The notes beneath the pieces were generated by a model. It searched no databases. It was not told the DNA's origin and worked only from the letters and a program-made list of their open reading frames with translations. Source: Eggerthella sp. CAG:298 (GTDB lineage Bacteria; Actinomycetota; Coriobacteriia; Coriobacteriales; Eggerthellaceae). From it: a stretch of DNA of 6,171 nt. Of this stretch, positions 1-6,171 are shown in pieces (position 1 is the stretch's first letter; each line of letters starts with the position of its first letter). The stretch lies in the NCBI GenBank assembly GCA_000435675.1, contig FR895150.1, forward strand, positions 62,778-68,948, read 5' to 3'. The translations under genes were made by a program, and so were the position numbers.

Positions 1-1
1 C

Positions 2-1426
2 ATGGATGCGCAAGCGCTTTCGCTCACCCATCAGATTGTGTGGTGGAGCCATTTGGTGCTCGCATTTTCGTTCTTGGCGCTGTTCACCTACAGCAAGATG
101 GCGCACGTGCTCTTCATCCCGGGCAACTATTACTATCGGTCGCTCAAACCGGCCGGCACGCTCGAGCCGATCGATTTCGAGGACGAAGAGCTCGAGACCA
201 TGGGCGTGCGCATGCTCGAGGAATACACGTGGAAGGACTTGCTCGATGCGCAGGCGTGCATCAAGTGCGGTCGTTGCCAGGAGAATTGCCCTGCGTATCT
301 GAGCGGCAAAGAGCTTTCGCCGATGCATTTCATCCAGAACATTGCGGCGCAGAATAAAACGCGCGGCGAGGTCTTGCTGAAGGTTCCCGAAGACGCGCGC
401 ACCGAAGAGCAGCAAGCGCTTCTGGATGAAGGGGTCGTGGGCACGGTCATTTCGGAGGATGCGCTTTGGCGGTGCACGACGTGCCGTGCGTGCAGTGAGC
501 TTTGTCCTGCGCGCGTGGTCCACCCCGATAAGGACATCAAGGCGCGCACCTACCAGGTGTGCATGGAAAGCGCGTTCCCGCCTGAGGCGCAGCAGACCTT
601 CCGCAATCTCGAGACGAACGGCAATCCGTGGGGCATCGGTTGGCAGAAGCGCATCGATTGGACGCGCGATCTGGATGTGCCAACCATCGAAGAGAACCCA
701 ACGGCCGAATACCTCTACTGGCCTGGTTGCTCGGGTGCATATGATGCGCGCAGCCGCAAGGTGGCAACGGCTTTCGTGCATTTGATGAAGCAGGCGGGCG
801 TTGATTTCGCGATCTTGGGTAACGCGGAGAAATGCTGTGGCGATTCGGCGCGACGCTTAGGCAACGAATACCTCTACTATATGCTCGCGCAGGAGAACAT
901 CGAGACGCTGAACAATGCGGGCGTGAAGAAGATCGTTACGCAGTGCCCCCATTGCTTGCAGGCACTTTCGGTCGACTATCCGCAGATGGGTGGCAATTTC
1001 GAGGTGCTGCATCATTCGCAGCTTTTGGCGCAGCTGATCGCAGAAGGGAAGCTCAAGCCTGGTGCTTCGGAATACCAGCAGGTGACCTATCACGATTCGT
1101 GCTATTTAGGGCGCTACCACGGGCAGTACGATGCGCCGCGCGCGGTACTCACGCAAGGAGCGCAGGTCCAGCTGAACGAGATGGAGCGCAACGAGTCGAA
1201 GAGCTTCTGTTGCGGTGCGGGCGGCGGCCACATGTGGCTCGAAGAACCTGCGGGCAAGAAGATTAACCATATGCGTGCCGAGCAGGCGCTTGAGACTAAG
1301 GCCGATGCGCTCGTGACCGCCTGCCCGTTCTGCTTGACCATGCTCTCGGATGGTGTGGCCTTCCACGATGCGACCATGCCCGTGAAGGATCTGGCGGAGG
1401 TTTACTACGAGGCGCTCGAGCACTAA
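2..1426 (+). CDS. Membrane-anchored (Fe-S) oxidoreductase, NarI-like/HdrD-like fusion, 5' end missing
   Basis: The C-terminal 474 residues of a larger protein; the ATG at base 2 is probably internal, because relatives carry several more membrane helices upstream. Residue numbers count from that Met. One membrane helix lies at about 12-37. His17 and His35 in it are 18 apart, the spacing of the NarI haem b ligands His187/His205, and the SK-x2-H context is NarI-like. Two 4Fe-4S motifs follow: Cys86/89/92/96-Pro and Cys158/161/164/168-Pro. Two full CCG modules, as in heterodisulfide reductase HdrB/HdrD, come next: Cys243, Cys278-279, Cys315/318; and Cys367, Cys403-404, Cys441/444. Both fit the CX31-39-CC-X35-36-CXXC spacing for a non-cubane cluster. 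The likely role is passing electrons between a membrane quinone/haem pool and a soluble partner such as an electron-transfer flavoprotein or a thiol/disulfide couple. The partner and direction cannot be read here. Relatives include FadF-like, DsrK/HmeD-like and GlpC-like proteins. The family call is firm; the substrate is unknown. Confidence 0.88.
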   Translation: MDAQALSLTHQIVWWSHLVLAFSFLALFTYSKMAHVLFIPGNYYYRSLKPAGTLEPIDFEDEELETMGVRMLEEYTWKDLLDAQACIKCGRCQENCPAYLSGKELSPMHFIQNIAAQNKTRGEVLLKVPEDARTEEQQALLDEGVVGTVISEDALWRCTTCRACSELCPARVVHPDKDIKARTYQVCMESAFPPEAQQTFRNLETNGNPWGIGWQKRIDWTRDLDVPTIEENPTAEYLYWPGCSGAYDARSRKVATAFVHLMKQAGVDFAILGNAEKCCGDSARRLGNEYLYYMLAQENIETLNNAGVKKIVTQCPHCLQALSVDYPQMGGNFEVLHHSQLLAQLIAEGKLKPGASEYQQVTYHDSCYLGRYHGQYDAPRAVLTQGAQVQLNEMERNESKSFCCGAGGGHMWLEEPAGKKINHMRAEQALETKADALVTACPFCLTMLSDGVAFHDATMPVKDLAEVYYEALEH

Positions 1427-1446
1427 AAGTTTTTTTCGAGATGCGC

Positions 1447-1475
1447 AGCACAAAACCACGTAAGGTCTCTATAAT
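1447..1475 (+). promoter_or_regulatory. Probable guaB promoter
   Basis: A perfect TATAAT lies at 1470-1475. The matching -35 position at 17-bp spacing (1447-1452, AGCACA) agrees with TTGACA at only three of six bases, so the call rests mainly on the -10 box. Transcription would start near 1482, leaving about 50 bases of leader before the guaB ATG. I see no riboswitch-like structure in so short a leader. Confidence 0.5.
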
Positions 1476-1521
1476 AGGAACATTACGAAGTATGAGAATA
1501 AAGAACGAAAACACTAACGCG

Positions 1522-1527
1522 AAGGAG
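1522..1527 (+). promoter_or_regulatory. Ribosome binding site of guaB
   Basis: AAGGAG ends six bases before the ATG at 1534, a strong and well-spaced Shine-Dalgarno. It fixes the guaB start, and the resulting N-terminus (MAYYFDEP) matches the start expected for this IMPDH subtype. Confidence 0.8.
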
Positions 1528-1533
1528 TTTTAG

Positions 1534-3054
1534 ATGGCTTACTATTTCGACGAACCTTCACGCACCTTCAACGAATACCTGCTGGTGCCGGGCTACACTT
1601 CATCCGATTGCGTTCCCGAGGCGGTAAGTCTGAAAACTCCACTTGTTAAGTTCAAGAAGGGTGAAGAACCCGCCATTACGCTTTCTATCCCCATGGTTTC
1701 CGCTATCATGCAGGCGGTTTCGGATGACAAGATGGCCGTTGCGCTTGCGCAGCAGGGCGGCATCTCTTTCATTTATGGTTCGCAGTCGATCGAGAGCCAG
1801 GCCGCTATGGTCGCGCGTGTGAAAGACCACAAGGCAGGCTTCGTTCGTTCTGATTCCAACCTTCCACCCACGGCAACGCTAGCCGATGTGGTCGAACTCA
1901 AGGATCGCCGCGGGCACACCACCATGCCTATCACTGAAGGTGGTCGTTCGCAGGGCAAGCTGCTCGGCATGGTCACCGGTCGTGACTATCGTCTTTCTCG
2001 CATGAGCCTCGACACGCCTGTTACGGATTTCATGACGCCACGCGAGAACCTCATCGTTGGCACGGCAGATACTTCGCTCAAGGAAGCTAACGATATCATC
2101 TGGGATAACAAGCTCAACTCGCTTCCCATCGTCGATAAAGACGATAACTTGCTCTATATGGTCTTTCGTAAGGACTATGAGAGCCACAAATCCAATCCTA
2201 ACGAACTCCTCGACGCGCATAAGCGCTATCTGGTCGGTGCGGGCATCAATTCTCGCGACTACGAAGAGCGCGTTCCAGCGCTTGTTGAAGCAGGCGCCGA
2301 TGCGCTCTGCATCGATAGCTCTGAAGGCTATTCGGAATGGCAGGCGAAGACCATCGCTTGGATTCGCGATCACTATGGCGATTCGGTCAAAGTAGGAGCG
2401 GGCAACGTGGTCGACACGGAAGGCTTCCGCTTCTTGGCGGATGCGGGCGCAGACTTCGTGAAGGTCGGCATCGGCGGTGGTTCGATCTGCATCACGCGTG
2501 AGCAGAAGGGCATCGGTCGTGGCCAGGCAACCGCACTTATCGAAGTCGCCAAAGCGCGCGATGATTACTTCGAAGAAACAGGTGTTTACGTGCCCATTTG
2601 TTCTGACGGTGGCATCGTTTATGACCATCATATGACCCTAGCGCTGGCCATGGGCGCCGATTTCCTCATGCTCGGTCGTTACTTCGCTCGCTTTGATGAG
2701 AGCCCCACGAACAAGGTCAACATCAACGGCAACTACATGAAAGAATACTGGGGCGAAGGCTCGGCTCGTGCACGCAACTGGCAGCGTTACGACATGGGCG
2801 GCAACAAGAAAGGCATGACCTTTGAAGAGGGCGTGGATTCCTATGTCCCTTATGCTGGTTCGCTCAAAGACAACGTTGATCTGAGCTTGGCGAAGGTGAA
2901 GTCCACCATGTGCAATTGTGGCGCGCTCACCATTCCTGAATTGCAGGAGCGTGCGAAGCTCACGGTTGTGAGTGCGACCTCGATCGTTGAGGGCGGTGCA
3001 CACGATGTCGTGCTCAAGGACAAGACTCCGTACGCGGGCAATTCGCTCCGTTAG
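1534..3054 (+). CDS. guaB: Inosine-5'-monophosphate dehydrogenase, Tritrichomonas-type
   Basis: Oxidises IMP to XMP with NAD+, the committed step of guanine nucleotide synthesis, in the cytoplasm; the family is tetrameric. At 506 residues it is full length. A TIM barrel is interrupted by two CBS domains at about 108-160 and 165-216. The catalytic loop GGGSICITREQ carries the nucleophile Cys319. Asp261 lies in the substrate/NAD-binding IDSS motif, and the mobile flap holds the Arg418-Tyr419 dyad that activates water. The C-terminal EGG (486-488) matches the segment that completes the potassium site. Sequence and numbering follow the T. foetus enzyme almost without gaps, as I recall it, apart from one extra residue in the flap. 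The usual bacterial loop (GPGSICTTR) and flap (RYFQ) are replaced. All catalytic residues are present, so it should be active. GMP reductase is unlikely because the flap dyad and CBS pair are both present. It has its own promoter and strong ribosome site, so it is probably transcribed separately from the upstream gene. Confidence 0.97.
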   Translation: MAYYFDEPSRTFNEYLLVPGYTSSDCVPEAVSLKTPLVKFKKGEEPAITLSIPMVSAIMQAVSDDKMAVALAQQGGISFIYGSQSIESQAAMVARVKDHKAGFVRSDSNLPPTATLADVVELKDRRGHTTMPITEGGRSQGKLLGMVTGRDYRLSRMSLDTPVTDFMTPRENLIVGTADTSLKEANDIIWDNKLNSLPIVDKDDNLLYMVFRKDYESHKSNPNELLDAHKRYLVGAGINSRDYEERVPALVEAGADALCIDSSEGYSEWQAKTIAWIRDHYGDSVKVGAGNVVDTEGFRFLADAGADFVKVGIGGGSICITREQKGIGRGQATALIEVAKARDDYFEETGVYVPICSDGGIVYDHHMTLALAMGADFLMLGRYFARFDESPTNKVNINGNYMKEYWGEGSARARNWQRYDMGGNKKGMTFEEGVDSYVPYAGSLKDNVDLSLAKVKSTMCNCGALTIPELQERAKLTVVSATSIVEGGAHDVVLKDKTPYAGNSLR

Positions 3055-3067
3055 GTTTATGGAGAAT

Positions 3068-3096
3068 TTGCCCGTAGGTTGCAACTACGCTAGCAT
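3068..3096 (+). promoter_or_regulatory. Possible promoter giving a leaderless mRNA
   Basis: TTGCCC (3068-3073, four of six matches to TTGACA) is followed after exactly 17 bases by TAGCAT (3091-3096, fits TAnnnT). Transcription would be expected at about 3103-3105, on or beside the ATG at 3105. No Shine-Dalgarno precedes that ATG or the alternative ATG at 3123, which fits a leaderless message. Both boxes are imperfect, so this remains a proposal. Confidence 0.35.
3073..3089. repeat. Near-perfect inverted repeat, operator-like
   Basis: CGTAG (3073-3077) and CTACG (3085-3089) flank a central TTGCAA (3079-3084). With the single G at 3078 removed, the whole becomes a 16-base perfect palindrome. 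It fills almost all of the spacer between the proposed -35 and -10 boxes, where a repressor would act. It could also fold as a five-pair hairpin, but no T-run follows, so it does not look like a guaB terminator. Confidence 0.4.
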
Positions 3097-3104
3097 TTAA
3101 AGCT

Positions 3105-4193
3105 ATGTGCAAACGAATTACAATGCGAATCGCAACGCTTTTCTTGTGCGTTTGTCTTGTTGTCTCTTTAGGTGTGCCACTCTTGCCTGCAGGCTTGGCT
3201 CGCGCAGATGATCTTTCCGACGCGCAAGCGACGCTCAGCAATGCTGAAGCGCAGCTGGCTTCGATCGCTAATGAATACAACGAGATTCAAGGCAAGGTCG
3301 CTGAAGTTGAGACCAAGATCGAATCGACTACGAACAAAGCCAAAGAAGCTCAGCAGGCAATGCTTGAAGGACAGCAGCAGCTTGGCGAGGTCATGGTTTC
3401 TTCGTATAAGAACGAAGCAGCAAATTCGCTCGTAAATGTTTTCCTTGCGTCAGATTCACTGGAGTCTTTTATTCGCAACGTTACCTATTACAACTCTATC
3501 GAACAGCAAAAAGCTGAACAGATCGCAGAGCAGAAACGACTCACTAAAGAATTCAACACGGTGCTCGAAGAGCTTGATAAGCAAAAGAACGACCAAGAAG
3601 AGCTTGCTGCGCAGGCTGAAGCTAAGAAAGAGCAAGCTGAGCAAGTAGTTTCTTCAGCGGCTTCCAAGGTTTCATCGATCGAATCCGAACGCGCACGTGT
3701 CGAGGCGCTGCAAAATCAAGCGAATTCGATGACCTCGAAGCCTCAGCAGCCAAAACCTGATGTTCCGACCGACAACAATTGGAGCACGAATACCGACCGA
3801 CCTTCGAATGGCGGGACGGATAATTCAGCAGGGTCTGGAGGCTCTTCATCGACTCCTTCAGGAAGTGGTTGGCGAACGGGAATTGCTTCTGCCTATGGCG
3901 ATAGCTCCGATACGTCGATCAAGTATCCTGGCACAACAGCCACAGGCGCAAGTTGCAATAACAACTCCATGGGTGTTGCGGTGCCGATGTCGTGGCCGAA
4001 TTATCGCTCGTATTTCGGAAGAAGCGTTGAAATTCGCTATAAAGGCCGCACGGTGATCGCAACCGTTAACGATTGCGGCGGGTTTGGCAAATACGGGCGC
4101 GATCTCGACTTGCAGCCTGGTGTTATCAAAGCACTCGGGGTTACCGGGTGTAAAAATTGGGGCACGCGCACGGTCTCGTACCGCTTCCTCTAG
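3105..4193 (+). CDS. Secreted PcsB-like coiled-coil protein with C-terminal RlpA/3D-type double-psi beta-barrel
   Basis: The 362-residue product starts with a Sec signal peptide: basic MCKRITMR, a hydrophobic stretch at about 9-30, and cleavage probably after Ala-Arg-Ala34. Residues 35-210 are a long Glu/Gln/Lys/Ala-rich coiled coil. It includes the SSYKNEAANSLVNVFLASDS-type segment (99-118) followed by an SFIRNVTYYNSI helix (121-132), the signature of the PcsB/RipC N-terminal domain, which in relatives contacts the FtsEX division complex. A Pro/Ser/Gly/Asn linker covers about 211-256. Residues 257-362 resemble a double-psi beta-barrel: GIASAYG, TATG, then VNDCGGFG-x3-RDLDL with Asp323, Asp333 and Asp335, then LG and GTRTVSYRFL. 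It probably binds or cuts peptidoglycan outside the cell. The His expected in RlpA transglycosylases and the first Asp of 3D domains are not evident, so catalysis is uncertain. Cys284, Cys324 and Cys349 are unusual for this domain. No in-frame start exists upstream because of a TAG at 3075; ATG 3123 is an alternative start that would still keep the signal peptide. Confidence 0.85.
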   Translation: MCKRITMRIATLFLCVCLVVSLGVPLLPAGLARADDLSDAQATLSNAEAQLASIANEYNEIQGKVAEVETKIESTTNKAKEAQQAMLEGQQQLGEVMVSSYKNEAANSLVNVFLASDSLESFIRNVTYYNSIEQQKAEQIAEQKRLTKEFNTVLEELDKQKNDQEELAAQAEAKKEQAEQVVSSAASKVSSIESERARVEALQNQANSMTSKPQQPKPDVPTDNNWSTNTDRPSNGGTDNSAGSGGSSSTPSGSGWRTGIASAYGDSSDTSIKYPGTTATGASCNNNSMGVAVPMSWPNYRSYFGRSVEIRYKGRTVIATVNDCGGFGKYGRDLDLQPGVIKALGVTGCKNWGTRTVSYRFL

Positions 4194-4195
4194 TC

Positions 4196-4226
4196 TCGAC
4201 CCTTATCGCTCGAAACCGTCTATAAT
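4196..4226 (+). promoter_or_regulatory. Probable leuS promoter
   Basis: A perfect TATAAT at 4221-4226 follows TCGACC (4196-4201, four of six matches to TTGACA) with a long 19-bp spacer. The predicted start near 4233 gives a leader of about 38 bases. That is too short for a T-box leucine riboswitch, and none is visible. The -35 begins three bases after the upstream stop codon. Confidence 0.45.
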
Positions 4227-4259
4227 TTCATCTTGTATTGTTATTGCGTTTCCCTGCGT

Positions 4260-4264
4260 AAGGA
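4260..4264 (+). promoter_or_regulatory. Ribosome binding site of leuS
   Basis: AAGGA ends six bases before the ATG at 4271. This supports that start over the in-frame ATG seen at other positions and over ATG 4275, which is out of frame. Confidence 0.7.
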
Positions 4265-4270
4265 TCGTCT

Positions 4271-6171
4271 ATGAATGAATACAATCCGCATGATATCGAG
4301 CCGCGTTGGCAAAAGGTTTGGGCCGAAGAAAAGCTCTACGAAGTAACGGAAGACACTTCGAAACCTAAGCGCTATGTGCTCGAGATGTTCCCTTATCCTT
4401 CGGGCGATATTCACATGGGCCATGTGAGCAACTATACCTATGGCGATGTGGTTGCGCGCTATTGGCGCATGCGAGGCTACGAAGTGCTTCACCCCATGGG
4501 TTGGGACGCGTTCGGTTTGCCAGCGGAAAATGCAGCGATCAAGCATCATAGCCATCCAGCGAAGTGGACGTATGCGAACATCGACACGCAGAAAGCATCG
4601 TTCAAGCGCATGGGATTTTCCTTCGATTGGAACCGTACTGTGGTTGCGTGCGACCCCGATTATTACCGCTGGGGCCAGTGGATCTTCCTGAAGTTCTGGG
4701 AGCGTGGGCTCGTTGAGCGCCGCAATTCCCCGGTGAACTGGTGTCCTGATTGCGCTACTGTGCTTGCGAATGAGCAGGTGATCGAAGGGCGCTGCTGGCG
4801 CTGCGATTCTGAGGTTGAGAAGCGCGATCTTACGCAGTGGTACTACAAGATCACCGACTATGCACAAGAGCTGCTGGATGATCTTGACCAGCTTGAAGGT
4901 TGGCCGGATCGCGTGAAGCAGCAGCAGGCGAATTGGATCGGGCGTTCCGAAGGCGCGCAGGTCGATTTTGCGCTGTGCGATCTTAAAGGCAATCCAACTG
5001 ACGAGACGATCACGGTGTTCACCACCCGTGCCGATACGCTGTTCGGCTGCAGCTTCTTCGTGCTAGCTCCTGAATATGCAGGACTCGAGGCACTGGTTGC
5101 AGGTACGGAATACGAGAAGCCGGTCATGGAATTCGCTGAGGCGGCCAAGAAGGTCTCTGCGCTTGAGCGCGCTCAGGGCGATCGCGACAAGCATGGCATC
5201 TTCACGGGACGTTATGTGGTGAACCCGGTCAATGGCGAGAAGGTGCCCATCTGGGTTGCCGATTACGTGGTGGCCGATTACGGCACGGGCGCGGTCATGG
5301 CGGTGCCTTGTGGTGATCAGCGCGACTTCGAATTTGCGCGCAAGTACGATCTGCCCATCATTCCCATCATCCTTTCAGAAGACGATCCGCTCTACCCCAA
5401 GCTCAAAGATGAGCAAGGGCGTGTGGTTACCGAAGTCGATTGGCCCGAGGCATATGCGGCAGAAGGCATTTTGGTGCAGTCCGGCCCGTACACGGGCATG
5501 GTCGGTGGTAAGCATTCACCAGCTGAAGAAGCGATTGTTGCTGAGCTTGAGCGCACGGGCAAAGGCAAACGCAGCGTGGAATTCCGCCTGCGCGACTGGC
5601 TCATCTCGCGCCAGCGTTATTGGGGCAACCCGATCCCTGCTGTTCATTGTGAACATTGCGGCGTAGTGCCGGTGCCGGAGGATCAGCTGCCGGTGCTGCT
5701 GCCTGAAGACATCGATCTGGCAGCGGGTGAGACGCTGGCAACGCACGAATCGTTCATCAACACCACCTGTCCGAAGTGTGGTGCTCCTGCCAAGCGCGAG
5801 ACCGACACGATGGACACCTTCACGTGTTCGAGCTGGTATTACATGCGCTATACTGACCCGCACAATTCCGAGCTGCCCTTCGACCCTGCGAAGGCGAACT
5901 ACTGGATGCCGATCGATCAGTATATCGGCGGCATCGAGCACGCTATCCTGCATCTGCTCTACAGCCGCTTCTTCACGAAGGTACTGCGCGATGAAGGGAT
6001 GCTCGATTTTGACGAGCCGTTCACGAACCTGCTCTGCCAGGGCATGGTGCTCGATGAGAATGGTGAGGTCATGAGCAAATCGAAGGGCAACGTGGTTTCG
6101 CCCGAAGAGATGATCGCGGTCTACGGTGCCGATGCGGTGCGCGCGGCGGTGCTGTTCATGGGCCCTCCCGA
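4271..6171 (+). CDS. leuS: Leucyl-tRNA synthetase, 3' end missing
   Basis: Charges tRNA-Leu with leucine using ATP, in the cytoplasm. About 633 codons are present of a family length near 800-860; the anticodon-binding and C-terminal domains lie beyond the window. The class I Rossmann fold is shown by the HMGH motif (His48-His51) preceded by FPYPSG, and by GWDAFGLPAEN (77-87). A zinc-type Cys set is at Cys158/161 and Cys175/178, followed by DLTQWYYKI. The CP1 editing domain holds TTRADTLFG (251-259) and GTGAVMAVP (338-346), followed by Cys347, Gly348, Asp349 and Asp352. A second Cys set is at Cys460/463 and Cys500/503. The KMSKS signature appears as VMSKS (600-604). Bacterial-type layout and motifs make the identity secure against ValRS or IleRS. 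Deviations: TTRAD in place of the common TTRPD, and Gly348 where many relatives have His before the editing-site Asp. It has its own apparent promoter, and its base use resembles guaB and the first gene. Confidence 0.97.
   Translation, partial: MNEYNPHDIEPRWQKVWAEEKLYEVTEDTSKPKRYVLEMFPYPSGDIHMGHVSNYTYGDVVARYWRMRGYEVLHPMGWDAFGLPAENAAIKHHSHPAKWTYANIDTQKASFKRMGFSFDWNRTVVACDPDYYRWGQWIFLKFWERGLVERRNSPVNWCPDCATVLANEQVIEGRCWRCDSEVEKRDLTQWYYKITDYAQELLDDLDQLEGWPDRVKQQQANWIGRSEGAQVDFALCDLKGNPTDETITVFTTRADTLFGCSFFVLAPEYAGLEALVAGTEYEKPVMEFAEAAKKVSALERAQGDRDKHGIFTGRYVVNPVNGEKVPIWVADYVVADYGTGAVMAVPCGDQRDFEFARKYDLPIIPIILSEDDPLYPKLKDEQGRVVTEVDWPEAYAAEGILVQSGPYTGMVGGKHSPAEEAIVAELERTGKGKRSVEFRLRDWLISRQRYWGNPIPAVHCEHCGVVPVPEDQLPVLLPEDIDLAAGETLATHESFINTTCPKCGAPAKRETDTMDTFTCSSWYYMRYTDPHNSELPFDPAKANYWMPIDQYIGGIEHAILHLLYSRFFTKVLRDEGMLDFDEPFTNLLCQGMVLDENGEVMSKSKGNVVSPEEMIAVYGADAVRAAVLFMGPP

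Noticed and set aside
1411..1440. T-run (1430-1436) after the first gene as an intrinsic terminator
   Set aside because: The only upstream palindrome, GCTCGAGC at 1414-1421, has no room for a loop, and pairing CTCGA with TCGAG would put the T-run inside the loop. No convincing hairpin precedes the T-run.
1879..2631. 250-codon open frame on the minus strand inside guaB
   Set aside because: It is a mirror of the well-conserved guaB coding strand, with no family resemblance and no ribosome site that I can see.
3241..3720. Lower GC in the third gene as a sign of recent transfer
   Set aside because: The dip falls in the coiled coil, where Lys, Glu, Gln and Asn codons are naturally A-rich. The barrel-coding end is closer to the neighbours.
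4172..4201. GGTC...GACC inverted repeat as a terminator after the third gene
   Set aside because: It is only four base pairs with a loop of more than 20 bases, is mostly inside the coding sequence, and has no T-run.
4241..4867. 208-codon open frame on the minus strand over the start of leuS
   Set aside because: It lies opposite highly conserved LeuRS catalytic motifs and spans the leuS promoter region. Its translation resembles no family I know.
6068..6082. VMSKS as a damaged KMSKS signature in leuS
   Set aside because: The first position of this signature varies among class I synthetases. The functional Lys603 and the following KGN are intact.

Overview
The window holds four genes, all on the + strand and closely packed: a 5'-truncated membrane iron-sulfur electron-transfer protein (2-1426), an IMP dehydrogenase (guaB, 1534-3054), a secreted coiled-coil/double-psi beta-barrel cell-wall protein (3105-4193), and a leucyl-tRNA synthetase cut by the window end (leuS, 4271-6171). 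I see no RNA gene, CRISPR array, insertion sequence or other mobile element. The three intergenic gaps are 107, 50 and 77 bases.

The organism is bacterial. Moderately high GC, a large NarI/HdrD-type electron-transfer fusion typical of anaerobic respirers, and a PcsB/RipC-type coiled-coil wall protein together suggest an anaerobic Gram-positive. An actinobacterium of the Coriobacteriia (Eggerthellaceae-like) is my best guess. This is inference from gene content, not a database result.

Layout: 1-1426 is the tail of an electron-transfer protein. It has the last membrane helix with a haem-ligand-like His pair, two 4Fe-4S ferredoxin motifs and two complete CCG modules. Bases 1427-1533 contain a good -10 box and Shine-Dalgarno for guaB. 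The IMP dehydrogenase is an unusual subtype that closely resembles the enzyme of the protozoan Tritrichomonas foetus as I remember it, with key residues at the same numbers. Bases 3055-3104 contain a near-palindrome inside a possible promoter whose start point would fall almost on the next ATG, suggesting a leaderless mRNA. The secreted protein follows, then a second consensus -10 box, then leuS.

The genes do not form one pathway. guaB (guanine nucleotide synthesis) and leuS (translation) are housekeeping genes, the third gene acts outside the membrane on or near peptidoglycan, and the first belongs to respiratory or fermentative electron flow. Each of the last three has its own plausible promoter, so the window reads as adjacent single transcription units rather than one operon. 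No previously undescribed multi-gene system is apparent. The most notable items are the IMPDH subtype, the wall-protein domain pairing and its unusual upstream region.
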